Shown here in pieces: positions 9,874 through 18,125 of a DNA stretch of 64,000 nt. The stretch's first letter is position 1, and each line of letters begins with the position of its first letter. The translations under genes and the position numbers were made by a program. Source of the DNA: DATHZQ01 sp965216945 (GTDB lineage: Bacteria; Actinomycetota; Acidimicrobiia; Spongiisociales; UBA5794); the NCBI GenBank assembly GCA_965216945.1, contig CBDCGU010000003.1, positions 1,798,001 to 1,862,000 on the forward strand. The letters run 5' to 3'. Under the pieces are notes generated by a model. It made no database searches. It saw only the letters and a list, made by a program, of their open reading frames with translations, and was not told the origin of the DNA.

Positions 9874-10112
9874 GCCCGGTCTTCAGTCTCTAGCAGTCCT
9901 CGGAGATCGGTCAGTTCCTTCGACCACGCCGGATCGGGCCGATGCCGCCGTAAGAGCGACTTGACTTCGGCGCCACGTCCACTCGATACCGGTTCGAGAT
10001 GCGCGACCGCCTTGCCGCGGCGAACGATTGTGTAGTGCTCACCGCGATGTTCGACACCGTCGAGTACGTCGGAGAAGTGACGAGCCGCGTCGGTAGCAGT
10101 GATTTCCGGCAT
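9870..10112 (-). CDS. vapB: Phd/YefM-family antitoxin (VapB)
   Basis: An 80-aa protein starting MPEITATDAARHFSDVLDGV, then EHYTIVRRGKAVAHLEPV, the Phd/YefM DNA-binding fold. The C-terminal half is charged and would wrap the PIN toxin. Phd-type antitoxins normally repress their own promoter, which would lie at about 10113-10150 (AT-rich TGATCAGATTATCAGAT). No strong Shine-Dalgarno is visible, so the message may be nearly leaderless. Confidence 0.9.
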   Translation of the reverse strand: MPEITATDAARHFSDVLDGVEHRGEHYTIVRRGKAVAHLEPVSSGRGAEVKSLLRRHRPDPAWSKELTDLRGLLETEDRA

Positions 10113-10189
10113 GTGATCAGATTATCAGATTTGAGCTTCGAGGTGAACGCCCTCGTCACCCCGATCAACGAATAGGGCGCACGAACGCA

Positions 10190-10586
10190 CATGCTCGGCA
10201 TGTTCCTCGTCCAGCCGAGCTCGTCGGAGGCCGCGACCGCGCCTCGCCTGCCTCCTCGCCCTGAATGGTCTCCGGATCTCCGAGGCGCTCAACGCCGACA
10301 TCGAGCATCTCGGCTTGGCACCCGACGCCTGAACCGGCACGCGGCGACAAGGATCGTGAAGCGCCTGTCCCGACGGGCAGGGATCGAGAAGACGATCTCG
10401 CCGCATTCGCTGCGGCACTCGTTCATCGCCGCCGCCCTCGACGCCGACGTCGCCCTCCGTGACGTATGGGGGGCCGCATCGCACGCCGTCCCAAGAACCA
10501 CGATGCGCCACGGCCGAGCACGACGCTCTCTCGACCGCCATGCCACCTACATCGTTGCCACCTTCGTCGCCGGTGCCAGCCGATGA
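10190..10586 (+). pseudogene. Tyrosine recombinase (phage integrase) remnant
   Basis: The C-terminal catalytic core survives in pieces in two frames. One frame gives LLALNGLRISEALNADIEHL (about 10250-10315), which is the box I Arg region, and then a stop. The next frame gives RRAGIEKTISPHSLRHSFIA (the H-x-x-R box) and ends TMRHGRARRSLDRHATYIVA, where the usual catalytic Tyr position reads H (intact family members have MRYDRAR). Both the frameshift and the lost Tyr argue for a dead gene. It lies beside the vapBC pair. Confidence 0.8.
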
Positions 10587-10700
10587 ACCCAACCGGGGAG
10601 CTGATGCCACCCAGCGTGTCAGCTCCCGGCACAGAACTGCCGGATCTCTTCCAGACCTATGCCGGCTCCTGCCCACGCACTCGGATGCGATAATCCGTCG

Positions 10701-11303
10701 ATGGCTCTGGAACGACTTCCCACCGACCTCCCAGTGCCCGTCGACGACGGCGCAGCCTCGCATCTCGTCGGCACGGTCCTGCCCAGCATCGTCCTGCCAG
10801 CGACATCTGGCGACGCTGTCGACCTGAACCAGGTGGGCTCGCCATGGGCGGTGATCTACATCTACCCCCGGACCGGACGGCCTGGAGAGGCAAGGCTGGA
10901 GGGGTGGGAGATGATCCCTGGGGCCCGCGGCTGCACTCCACAGACCTGCGGTTTTCGCGACCATCAGGAGGAGCTGGCGGCCATGGGGAGCGAGGTGTAC
11001 GGCCTGTCCACGCAGACCACCGAGTATCAGCAGGAGATGGTGTCCAGGCGCCACGTGGGATTCCCGGTGTTGAGCGACCCTTACCGTGAGCTTGGCGACG
11101 CGATGAACCTTCCCACCTTCGATATCGCCGGGACCACGCTCTACAAGCGGCTGACTCTGATCGCTCGCAACGGCACGGTCGAGCATGTCATGCATCCGGT
11201 GTTCCCACCGGACCGTAACGCCGCCGATGTGGTCTCGTGGCTGCGGTATCGCACAGCTCCCACAGAGGATGCGAGTGCTTCCTCGAACGAGCCGAACGCC
11301 TAA
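10701..11303 (+). CDS. bcp: Peroxiredoxin of the Bcp/PrxQ type
   Basis: A 200-aa thiol peroxidase with the thioredoxin fold. The motif GCTPQTCGFRDH holds the peroxidatic Cys and a resolving Cys five residues on, exactly the PrxQ/Bcp spacing. Upstream are AVIYIYPRTGRPGE and downstream VYGLSTQTTEYQQE and FPVLSDPYRELGDAMNLPTF, all standard for the family. It reduces peroxides using thioredoxin. The start is placed at ATG 10701 (MALERL); an in-frame ATG at 10659 would add 14 residues without family character. It stands as a single gene. Confidence 0.88.
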   Translation: MALERLPTDLPVPVDDGAASHLVGTVLPSIVLPATSGDAVDLNQVGSPWAVIYIYPRTGRPGEARLEGWEMIPGARGCTPQTCGFRDHQEELAAMGSEVYGLSTQTTEYQQEMVSRRHVGFPVLSDPYRELGDAMNLPTFDIAGTTLYKRLTLIARNGTVEHVMHPVFPPDRNAADVVSWLRYRTAPTEDASASSNEPNA

Positions 11304-11309
11304 CCACGT

Positions 11310-11437
11310 GGAAACCGTGGCGGTCTCGCAATCGGCCGTTACGAGCCACGTTGGTGAAGATGGTCGGCGAGTACGCCATCCACGCAGGCCAAGCCCACAT
11401 GCTGAGGTTGGCAGCACTGGGCGAGATGATCCGGTAG
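11310..11437 (+). pseudogene. Probable DinB/DUF664 family C-terminal remnant
   Basis: One frame reads TLVKMVGEYAIHAGQAHMLR and then a short end. This matches the conserved E-x-x-x-H-x-G-H-x-x-x-L-R block of DinB_2/DUF664 proteins, which are metal-binding four-helix proteins. No matching N-terminal part is present upstream, so this looks like a decayed fragment. Recognition rests on one motif. Confidence 0.4.
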
Positions 11438-11566
11438 CTCTGGTCTTGTCTGTCCCGTATCTGAAGCGGAGGTCTCTGCGGGAGGGTTGCTGCCACGCCG
11501 ATCATCAAACACCGCACACGAACGAGTATCCCGCCAAACCGCCCAGACCGGCACGTTTGCGTGCGG

Positions 11567-12097
11567 TCAGGATTGCTTTCGCTGGGGCCAGGGGGGCCAG
11601 CTGTGCGGGCCAAGCTCACCGAGGCGTCTCCACTCGCCGCGTTCGAGCCGTCCTTCGCTGGATTTCCCACCCCACGTCCCGCTGAACGAGTAGGACAGGG
11701 TCCGCTTGGTCAACGCCTCCTGGTACTCGCCCTCAACGGCGGCCTCGATCAGACGGTACATCCTTTCGATCACCTCACGTGGCTGCTCGTCGCACGCATC
11801 GCAACCACACCCTGGGAATGCCTCCCGGCCCCACGCGCCGAAGCGGACCAGAACGCCGGGGAAGTCGGTGACCAGGATCGCCAGAGGAGTACCCACCGCT
11901 GGCCGGAGACGGATCGTCTCAGCCGACCCGTCCGGCCAGTTCGGGAAGTCCGCCGCCGAGCTGCCAGCCGTCGTGTCCACGTCGAAGGTATCGACCAGTT
12001 GGCTGATGAGGGCAGTGGCGGCGTCGACGACTTCCTGGTAGCGCTCCGGATTGCTGACACGCCCGTAGGCGTGTTCGTCGGGCGGGTCCGTTTTCAC
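11567..12097 (-). CDS. DUF6226-like protein
   Basis: A 176-aa cytosolic protein. It opens DPPDEHAYGRVSNPERYQEV and contains AILVTDFPGVLVRFG and then FPGCGCDACDEQ, the Cys cluster typical of DUF6226 (function unknown). The GTG at 12097 is preferred because the family begins at this point; the open frame extends to 12364, but that part runs into repeat R2 and has no protein character. It is the last host-like gene before R2. Confidence 0.7.
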   Translation of the reverse strand: MKTDPPDEHAYGRVSNPERYQEVVDAATALISQLVDTFDVDTTAGSSAADFPNWPDGSAETIRLRPAVGTPLAILVTDFPGVLVRFGAWGREAFPGCGCDACDEQPREVIERMYRLIEAAVEGEYQEALTKRTLSYSFSGTWGGKSSEGRLERGEWRRLGELGPHSWPPWPQRKQS

Positions 12098-12339
12098 TAC
12101 CTCAGCTTGCCTCTCGGGCAGAGACAAGGCAATGGCCTGAATGCACAGCGCCCCGATCACCAAATCGTGTGCACGAGCGAGCGTTCCGCCGGGGATTCGA
12201 ACCTTCTGCGAATGGCGCGAGGTCAGTGCAACGCTGCCATTCGGACCGAACGAGTGGCGAGCCGGGAGGTGGGGGATTCTCGCAAGGCTCAGTGCGATGC
12301 ACGGCGCTACGGTTGGCGCCGTGCTGGACGGGGCCCGCA

Positions 12340-12410
12340 GCGGCCCTAGTGGGACAACGTTCAAACCTGTCAGATCTTGCCACTAGAACACACGTTCGAT
12401 GATATCACGT
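12340..12410 (+). repeat. tRNA-like repeat R2, proposed left attachment site of element E1
   Basis: Starts GCGGCCCTAGTGGGACAACG and contains a ~41-bp imperfect palindrome: arm CTAGTGG..CAA.GTTC against GAAC TTG CCACTAG, with small bulges. A LexA-like GAACACACGTTC lies at 12386-12397. It matches R3 (33164-33230) with about four differences over 60 bp, in the same orientation. The two copies enclose ~20.8 kb. The att role is inferred. Confidence 0.65.
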
Positions 12411-12454
12411 CTTGGACAACGGGATCGTCCGCCGCCCCTGTCGGCTCTTCTCCG

Positions 12455-13120
12455 CTAGGACCATGAGATATAGACCCTTCGGCGGTCCTCGTTGGTGATG
12501 GTCGACGGTACGAGATCGGACTTCGCCAGCCGCTGAAGGAACGGGTGTGCATCCCACAGCCTCGGATAGAAATTGCTGAAGACGAACTCTGCGAAGCGAC
12601 CGAGTCGCATCGGGCCCTCGCATGGGATGCGGCAGCTGTCCCGGATCAGCGTGCAGTGGCTGGCCGGATGGCCCGGACGGGCTCCCGCTGAATCAAAGTC
12701 AAACCGAAGGGCGCCGCCTCGTACGTCATCGACTGCGACTGTCTCGGCGTAGATGGAAAGCACGTCACCTATCGGCTCACGCTCGAGCAGACCCATCTCG
12801 ATGGCGAAGGGGCACCGAACGTACGCGAGTCTGTGCGAGACGAGTCCAGTCCTGTCGAACTCGTATGAGATCTGCATCAATGCTCCGTCGGCGAGAACGG
12901 CCGAGTACGCGCTCGTGTCGATCCAATACCGATAAAGCCGCACCAGTGTCATTTCTCGATGTGGAAGGAAACCATGCGCTCGCCTTGATGAAGACGTCGG
13001 CCAAGTCAGCATGCCGTCGTACGTGACTACTGGGTTGGTGAGGAGTCCGATTTCAGACTGGATCAGGTAGTCGAGGAAGTTCTGAACCTCAGACCTGACG
13101 TGATCCGCTGTCACGACCAT
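12455..13120 (-). CDS. DUF2290-family protein paired with a helicase
   Basis: A 221-aa protein of the DUF2290 type, recognised from the segments VVTYDGMLTWPTSSS, HREMTLVRLYRYWIDT and SHRLAYVRCPFAIEM, ending in a region with YPRLWDAHPFLQ. Function unknown. Its ATG (13120) lies inside the 3' end of the helicase gene (32-bp overlap), so the two are translationally coupled and probably work together. Such pairs tend to sit in immunity islands, but no defence role has been shown here. Confidence 0.65.
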   Translation of the reverse strand: MVVTADHVRSEVQNFLDYLIQSEIGLLTNPVVTYDGMLTWPTSSSRRAHGFLPHREMTLVRLYRYWIDTSAYSAVLADGALMQISYEFDRTGLVSHRLAYVRCPFAIEMGLLEREPIGDVLSIYAETVAVDDVRGGALRFDFDSAGARPGHPASHCTLIRDSCRIPCEGPMRLGRFAEFVFSNFYPRLWDAHPFLQRLAKSDLVPSTITNEDRRRVYISWS

Positions 13121-15254
13121 TCTCTAGGTCCTCCCTAATCAAGTTCAGCAGACGCGTTCGAAGTGCTGGATCGAGATCCGCGAGGTCGACTTCGTCACGC
13201 TCGAAAGCCTCGACGACGTCCTGGAGACCCTTGGTTGCCCGTCGGAGGGACTCAACCTCAGCCTCGCTTCGATCGCGGTGGATTCTTCGCATCTGTGCAA
13301 GCTCCTCGGGCGTTGGGATGTTGAAGGCGAGCCGGTATCGTCGATCGAAGACGCGCCTCACCTCGCTCTCAAGGTCGTGAGCACGGTCGCCCCAGGCGCT
13401 GATGCGTACCCAAGCCTTACTCCGTGTGATTGCGGTGAACAGCGTGTTGCGTCGGGTCACTGCGTTTATGTCACGCACTGCGTACTGCCCGTCTAGCACG
13501 TATACCATCGGAGCCTCGTTGCCCTTGGCGCGGTAGATGTGAGCTATGGCGATTGAGTCACGAACGAACACTTCGTCGACGCTCGAGCTAACGCCGACTA
13601 GGTGACTGGCGATCGAATGACGAGCGAGGACTCTTCGCAACCGACTCGCTCTTCGCTTGGCCGTGTAGGCGTCAGGCACGACGACGAGAATATCGTCGTG
13701 CTCGAGTTCGTCCTCTGCCAGATTCCGAAGGATCGCATTCGCTACCCATTCGTCGTGCGCTGCCTCCGTATCGAAGAGCGCCAGCACCACCGAGTCTTCG
13801 GCGTCCAGCAGATCCGGGAAGAAACTCGGGTAGCTGGATTCCGAGCGAGCTAGCGTCACATTCTTACCGGGCGCAAGAGATCCATTCAGTACTTGATAGC
13901 CGATATCGCTCCAGAGCGTCGGGTCGTCGAAGTGCTGAACGAGGCCGTCCTCTCGATACACTCCGAAGCCAATCGCATGAGCCGTAGCGAGTGCCCAGGG
14001 CGTGTTTCGGTAGCAGACTTCAAGGATAATGTCCTGCTTTGCTTGACCATCTTGATTCACGAGCACGACGTGGGGGTCGCCGCTCGCATCCGATCCAAAC
14101 AGCTGTTCGGTTGAAGGCATCGCAGCCTCAGAGAGCTTCTGGAGCTCGTCGTAGGCCCAGACGACCCGTTTCGGGTCCCGAGCGAAGCGATGGACGAGCT
14201 GGAAGAAGGCTGGGGGAAGATCCTGTGCCTCATCAATGAGGACTGCGTCCCAAAGCGGTTCGGTCACGTCGTCATTCGTCGCGGCGAGTAGCTCACTGCA
14301 CACACCTTCAAACGCTTCATCCGACCCGTACGCTGACCGTGCGTAGTTCCAATCACGGACTGGATGGCCAAGAGATCGCGCAACTGCCGCGTAGATGCCG
14401 TCTCGATTCCGTGAACCCCATGCGTGCAGGATCTGAAGGCGTTCGAAATCGGGGGCGTCGTAGCTGTGTTCGAAGGAGAAGCGAGTGACGAGATCTTCGA
14501 ACTGCTGGTACAGCGCTCTTGTATGAAACGTGACGGCGATATCCCAATCGGGGTGCTGCGCATGCAGGTATGCGGCCTTGAGGGCCAGGACGATCGTCTT
14601 GCCGGAACCCGCAAGACCTCGGATCCTCTGAGGCCCTTCGGGCATCTCGATCGCAGCTCGCTTCTGCCATCTGTCGAGGTTCGCGATCTCCTTCTCAATC
14701 CGCTTCAGAACCGCACCACGCGAATCCTGCTTCGAGACGCCCTGGCGGCGCTTGGCCGGCTTGATCGTCGAGACTCTCTGAAGCGCTGCTCGGAGTGCCT
14801 TCAGCCGTACGTCGTCGATACCCTCGAACTTGCTCACGATATTCGGCACATGCTGAAGATCGCAGTAGTGGCCTTCGGTGTCGGCGGGTGGAGCACCAAC
14901 GGCGTCCGGGAAGACTGTGATCGTCTCGATCGGGAATGCGAGGCGCCGCCGATCTAGAAGCTCAGGGTGTCTACCAAGGTAACTCTGCAGGGCGCCGTAC
15001 AGCCGGTCTTGCGCAGTGACCACGGCGTCCCACTGATCGGCACTTTGGGGTACGAGATCGGCGAGTTGGAAGGCGACGAGCCCGTGGAGGGGGAGCACTG
15101 CCAGAGCGTCCACAAAGACGCGATCGTCTGCGGATGCAAGAACCGGGTAGCCGATGTACACGGTCCCGTCGTCAGCGATCTTCTGAAGCTCACGTGCCAA
15201 GGCCTGGGCTACCGAACGATTCCTGGTTTCGCCGTAGATGACCTCAAGAGCCAT
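13089..15254 (-). CDS. UvrD-like superfamily I helicase with an N-terminal NERD-like domain
   Basis: About 721 aa. Residues 1-110 look like a NERD/nuclease-like domain (DGTVYIGYPVLASADDRVF). Then comes a linker, a Walker A GLAGSGKT (about 213-220), a Walker B VLIDEAQDLPP, and the late helicase motifs IYRAKGNEAPMVYVLDG and TLFTAITRSKAWVRISAWG. It would translocate on or unwind nucleic acid using ATP. ATG 15254 (MALEVIYGE) is preferred because GAGGT lies 13 bp upstream; a GTG four codons earlier is possible. It is the first gene of an operon with the DUF2290 gene. A role in anti-phage defence is plausible from context only. Confidence 0.82.
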   Translation of the reverse strand: MALEVIYGETRNRSVAQALARELQKIADDGTVYIGYPVLASADDRVFVDALAVLPLHGLVAFQLADLVPQSADQWDAVVTAQDRLYGALQSYLGRHPELLDRRRLAFPIETITVFPDAVGAPPADTEGHYCDLQHVPNIVSKFEGIDDVRLKALRAALQRVSTIKPAKRRQGVSKQDSRGAVLKRIEKEIANLDRWQKRAAIEMPEGPQRIRGLAGSGKTIVLALKAAYLHAQHPDWDIAVTFHTRALYQQFEDLVTRFSFEHSYDAPDFERLQILHAWGSRNRDGIYAAVARSLGHPVRDWNYARSAYGSDEAFEGVCSELLAATNDDVTEPLWDAVLIDEAQDLPPAFFQLVHRFARDPKRVVWAYDELQKLSEAAMPSTEQLFGSDASGDPHVVLVNQDGQAKQDIILEVCYRNTPWALATAHAIGFGVYREDGLVQHFDDPTLWSDIGYQVLNGSLAPGKNVTLARSESSYPSFFPDLLDAEDSVVLALFDTEAAHDEWVANAILRNLAEDELEHDDILVVVPDAYTAKRRASRLRRVLARHSIASHLVGVSSSVDEVFVRDSIAIAHIYRAKGNEAPMVYVLDGQYAVRDINAVTRRNTLFTAITRSKAWVRISAWGDRAHDLESEVRRVFDRRYRLAFNIPTPEELAQMRRIHRDRSEAEVESLRRATKGLQDVVEAFERDEVDLADLDPALRTRLLNLIREDLENGRDSGSRQV

Positions 15255-15657
15255 TGTTGTACGCACCTCGCTGGGAGCTCGGGTCTGATCGTGGATGATA
15301 CGTCGGGCGACTCGGCCTTCCTAGAGGCCTGTCCCGAAAGGTGGCGCCGTGAGAGGACGCGGGAACCCAACACATCCGACGAGCATCATTGGACCGCCCT
15401 CGAGCAAGCTCTGGCAAAGACCGCGAACACCAACCAGGGGTTACTGGAGCGACTCTCAACAGCGGCACCGTCGATCGCGGCGCTGCCACCCGAGGAGCCG
15501 CGCGAAGTGAATCGCAGTAGCAGCATAGAGAAGCCTGTCGAAACCCCCAGTGGCACCAACGCTGCTGAAGGTTGTGGCCATTCAGCGCAAGGTGCGACGC
15601 GTGCCTGTCATGCGGCCGCGCAGCTTGCATCTCGATGGAACAGGTCTGCCGTGCCTG
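15255..15657. other. Non-coding interval upstream of the helicase gene
   Basis: No convincing gene on either strand. A Cys-rich frame at 15572-15763 has no ribosome site and overlaps the next gene. The interval presumably holds the helicase promoter. I see no strong repeat in it. Confidence 0.5.
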
Positions 15658-16020
15658 CTATCGGGACGCTGGAACTCGGCTTGCTGGTGGGTCTTGGGCC
15701 GCTGTCGCTCTGGCCACTAGATCTGCACAGAAGTCCCAGAACCGTGAATCCAGACGCTGGTAGCCGATCGACCGTGCAATCTCTACCCGCTGGAGAGCGC
15801 CGATCTCGACAAGGATCTGGAGTTCCTTGTGAACCGTTGAGGAACTCACGGCGGACTTGCCCACAACGTCGTCTCTGGTGAGAAGCTCCTCAGAGCCATG
15901 GAAGACCTGAGCGATAGTCAAGAAGTGCCGTGAGTTGAAGAGCAGCTTCGAAATGTGGCTCAGCTGCGACATCGTTCCCGGCCTTGATTGCGACATCGTT
16001 TCCGCCCTTGATTGCGACAT
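15658..16020 (-). CDS. Winged-helix (ArsR-like) transcriptional regulator
   Basis: Up to 120 aa. The core HISKLLFNSRHFLTIAQVF then TRDDVVGKSAVSSSTVHKEL then LVEIGALQRVEI is a winged helix with a recognition helix at SSSTVHKELQIL. The gene has three in-frame ATGs at 16020, 15996 and 15972, each with its own copy of the preceding AAGGGCGGGAACG-like sequence, so the true start is ambiguous; only the third leads directly into the fold. A long palindrome just upstream (16039-16070) is a likely operator. It is divergent from the three-Cys gene and may control it as well as the downstream helicase operon. Confidence 0.75.
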   Translation of the reverse strand: MSQSRAETMSQSRPGTMSQLSHISKLLFNSRHFLTIAQVFHGSEELLTRDDVVGKSAVSSSTVHKELQILVEIGALQRVEIARSIGYQRLDSRFWDFCADLVARATAAQDPPASRVPASR

Positions 16021-16036
16021 CGTTCCCGCCCTTGAT
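15967..16036 (-). repeat. 24-bp tandem repeat carrying ribosome site and start codon
   Basis: About three copies of a 24-bp unit, each with a purine-rich AAGGGCGGGAACG-like stretch followed by ATGTCGCA. The unit length is a multiple of three, so every ATG is in frame and the N-terminus reads MSQSRAET, MSQSRPGT, MSQLSH. Copy number change would add or remove a start site without breaking the gene. Confidence 0.85.
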
Positions 16037-16038
16037 GT

Positions 16039-16070
16039 AGTCTAACTTCGCGAATCGCGAATCTAGACTA
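16039..16070. promoter_or_regulatory. Long palindromic operator between divergent genes
   Basis: An inner perfect palindrome TTCGCGAATCGCGAA (16047-16061) is flanked by outer arms TAGTCTA (16039-16045) and TAGACTA (16064-16070). It lies between the winged-helix gene (start 16020 or inside) and the gene starting at 16085, so a dimer bound here could repress both. The binding protein is inferred to be the adjacent winged-helix regulator. Confidence 0.65.
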
Positions 16071-16084
16071 GGGACGTCAGCGAC

Positions 16085-16828
16085 ATGTCCTCAACGTCGA
16101 TCGAGTGGACTGATGCGACGTGGAACCCGACCACCGGGTGCGACCGTGTCTCGCCGGGCTGCGACAACTGCTACGCGCTCACACTGGCAAAGCGACTGAA
16201 GGCCATGGGACAACCGAAGTATCAGGTCGACGGAGATCCGCGAACGTCGGGGCCGGGGTTCGCACTCCAGTTACATCCCGACACCCTCGATGTGCCCGAG
16301 CGGTGGAGAAAGCCGCGGCGGGTGTTCGTCAACTCGATGTCCGATCTCTTCCATCCCGACGTCCCCGTGGACTTCATTCGAAGGGTGCTCGAGGTCTGTG
16401 CGGAGACGCCTCGCCACACATATCAGATACTCACCAAGCGTGCGAAGCGACTCGCGAACGTTGCACCCGATCTGCCGTGGCCGGAGAACCTATGGGTGGG
16501 CGTTTCAGTCGAACAGCAGCGCTACGCGTTTAGATGCAGCTACCTAGCGCAGGTTCCCGCCGCTCTGCGCTTCGTGTCAGCGGAGCCACTTCTGGGCCCC
16601 GTGTCTCTACCCTTGAGCGAGATAGGCTGGGTAATCGTTGGTGGCGAATCAGGGCACGGGGCGCGACCATGCAACGCCGATTGGGTGCGCGAGATCCGAG
16701 ACGACTGTGTCAATGCTGGAGTGCCGTTCTTCTTCAAACAGTGGGGAGGCACCACACCCAAGGCTGGGGGACGGCTCCTCGACGGCCGGACCTGGGACCA
16801 AGAGCCTGCTATCGCCGTGCCAGTCTGA
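16085..16828 (+). CDS. Three-Cys-motif protein (phage Gp37/Gp68, DUF5131 family)
   Basis: A 247-aa protein with the signature SSTSIEWTDATWNPTTGCDR followed by SPGCDNCYA, the three-Cys cluster of the family, then RVFVNSMSDLFHPDVP, YQILTKRAKRL, LWVGVSVEQQ and VIVGGESGHGARP. The family is radical-SAM-like in fold and is found in phages and mobile islands; its reaction is not known. Known relatives are coded next to a TcmP partner, and one is present here on the other strand, overlapping by 20 bp tail to tail. The ATG has only a weak ribosome site. Confidence 0.88.
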   Translation: MSSTSIEWTDATWNPTTGCDRVSPGCDNCYALTLAKRLKAMGQPKYQVDGDPRTSGPGFALQLHPDTLDVPERWRKPRRVFVNSMSDLFHPDVPVDFIRRVLEVCAETPRHTYQILTKRAKRLANVAPDLPWPENLWVGVSVEQQRYAFRCSYLAQVPAALRFVSAEPLLGPVSLPLSEIGWVIVGGESGHGARPCNADWVREIRDDCVNAGVPFFFKQWGGTTPKAGGRLLDGRTWDQEPAIAVPV

Positions 16829-17894
16829 TCATCGCCTGTGGCAGATCCTTGCTCTTCACCGGCTCACAGAAGCCGTCGCTAGCGAGGGCTGCGATGGCTT
16901 GGTAGACGTGAGTCGTCCGCGCTCGTCCGACCACACCGTCGAGCAACATCTCGACGTGATCTAGGGGCCGGAAACCGCTCGGGTGTTCTTCAAGCAGTCG
17001 GATGACATTCTCTCTTACCCTGAGGATGAGCTCCTGCTTGCTCAACTCGCCCGCACTAAACAGCGTGGCCCCCATCTCGTGGTCGGCTTGTTCCGCGTAG
17101 GCAAGCGAAACTTGCTCGTTCATCACCCAAATCCCCATCGAGTTCCGCGTCACGAACGACAGGTAGTAGTGCGGCGCTCCCTCGCTGGAGGCCCGGACTG
17201 GGATTGCCATCCAGCTCCCCCCGACGGCCATCGCTAGCCGTGCGCAGTACCCCTGTACGAGCGCCCGTGTGAAGGACGGAGAGGCCACACCACCGTGTTC
17301 GGCGACTAGGTCGCGCCACCACGTCCCTCCCAGCACTGTGATCGCCGTGTCAACGACACCTTTGACGCCTGATGGAGAGTCGTCGTGTCCTATCAACCGC
17401 TTGGCACCGTTGTGGTGAAAGAGTGCTAGCAGCTCAATGATGCGACCCGTGTGCGCCGACACGGCTGTCGTTAGCTCGTCGAGCCCCATGTTCATCCCGA
17501 ATGGGTCAAGAAACACAAAGCAAGGCAACGCGCTCGCTCTCGCGATAGCGGTTGCCAGATGATCATCGGCGGTACCGACAGTCACGTTCCAGCCAGTCCG
17601 GCCCGTCAGCCTCTTCGCTAGGTCGGCCGCGCGCTGTCTGTCCGATTCGATCAACTCTGCTCGAACCTCGATGTCAGCCATTTTCATTGCATCTGCAATC
17701 GCAGCTGCGATCATGGGCGAACCTGGCGACCCATCCTCGTAGCCACCTGTACCGGCGTATGCGTCCACGTAGTGGACAGCGTTACGCCGAGTCGAGGCCG
17801 CGGTCTTCGCGGCGAACACAGGGAGATACCGCCGGAGAATCGCATGCTTCAATGCTCCAGCTCCAGCGCGCTCGGCGAAGAACTCGTCCGGCAT
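16809..17894 (-). CDS. tcmP: Three-Cys-motif partner protein TcmP
   Basis: About 361 aa from ATG 17894. It has the TcmP pattern: FFAERAGAGALKHAILRRYL at the start, then AVHYVDAYAGTGGYEDGSPG (a methyltransferase-like glycine loop), RAELIESDRQRAADLAKRL, and PCFVFLDPFGMNMGLDEL. The C-terminal third is winged-helix-like (FRPLDHVEMLLDGVVGRART). TcmP co-occurs with DUF5131 three-Cys proteins, as here. The frame stays open to an ATG at 17984, which would add 30 residues; neither start has a good ribosome site. The partner function is unknown. Confidence 0.85.
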   Translation of the reverse strand: MPDEFFAERAGAGALKHAILRRYLPVFAAKTAASTRRNAVHYVDAYAGTGGYEDGSPGSPMIAAAIADAMKMADIEVRAELIESDRQRAADLAKRLTGRTGWNVTVGTADDHLATAIARASALPCFVFLDPFGMNMGLDELTTAVSAHTGRIIELLALFHHNGAKRLIGHDDSPSGVKGVVDTAITVLGGTWWRDLVAEHGGVASPSFTRALVQGYCARLAMAVGGSWMAIPVRASSEGAPHYYLSFVTRNSMGIWVMNEQVSLAYAEQADHEMGATLFSAGELSKQELILRVRENVIRLLEEHPSGFRPLDHVEMLLDGVVGRARTTHVYQAIAALASDGFCEPVKSKDLPQAMIRLARR

Positions 17895-18063
17895 GGCAGC
17901 AAGGCTACAGATCGCATCACGACCACGATCCGTCATCCAACGATGAGCGATGCCCAGGTCTTGACCGTGCCACAGCATGTCCATATCCGACTGGTAGGCA
18001 TTGTCAACGTCTCGCCACGCTCCGGGAGGTCAGCTCAGGCTTGCGGTCTAAGCCCAGAGGTCC

Positions 18064-18084
18064 ACAACCATTGCATCTGGTTGT
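18064..18084 (-). terminator. Short hairpin between the phosphatase gene and tcmP
   Basis: ACAACCA and TGGTTGT pair perfectly around seven bases. It lies downstream of the phosphatase gene and upstream of tcmP on the same strand. No T-tract follows, so a terminator role is tentative. Confidence 0.4.
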
Positions 18085-18125
18085 ACCAACGGAGGCGGCA
18101 GACCAGTCGAGTTGTCCGCGCCGCA

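Noticed and set aside
10125..11417. 430-codon minus-strand frame
   Set aside because: Antisense of the peroxiredoxin and integrase remnant; composition is not protein-like.
12340..12410. Integron attC site
   Set aside because: The palindrome has bulges like attC, but the RYYYAAC/GTTRRRY core ends are absent and no integron integrase is present.
15572..15763. 63-aa Cys-rich frame
   Set aside because: Overlaps the winged-helix gene, has no ribosome site, and the Cys spacing fits no zinc motif.
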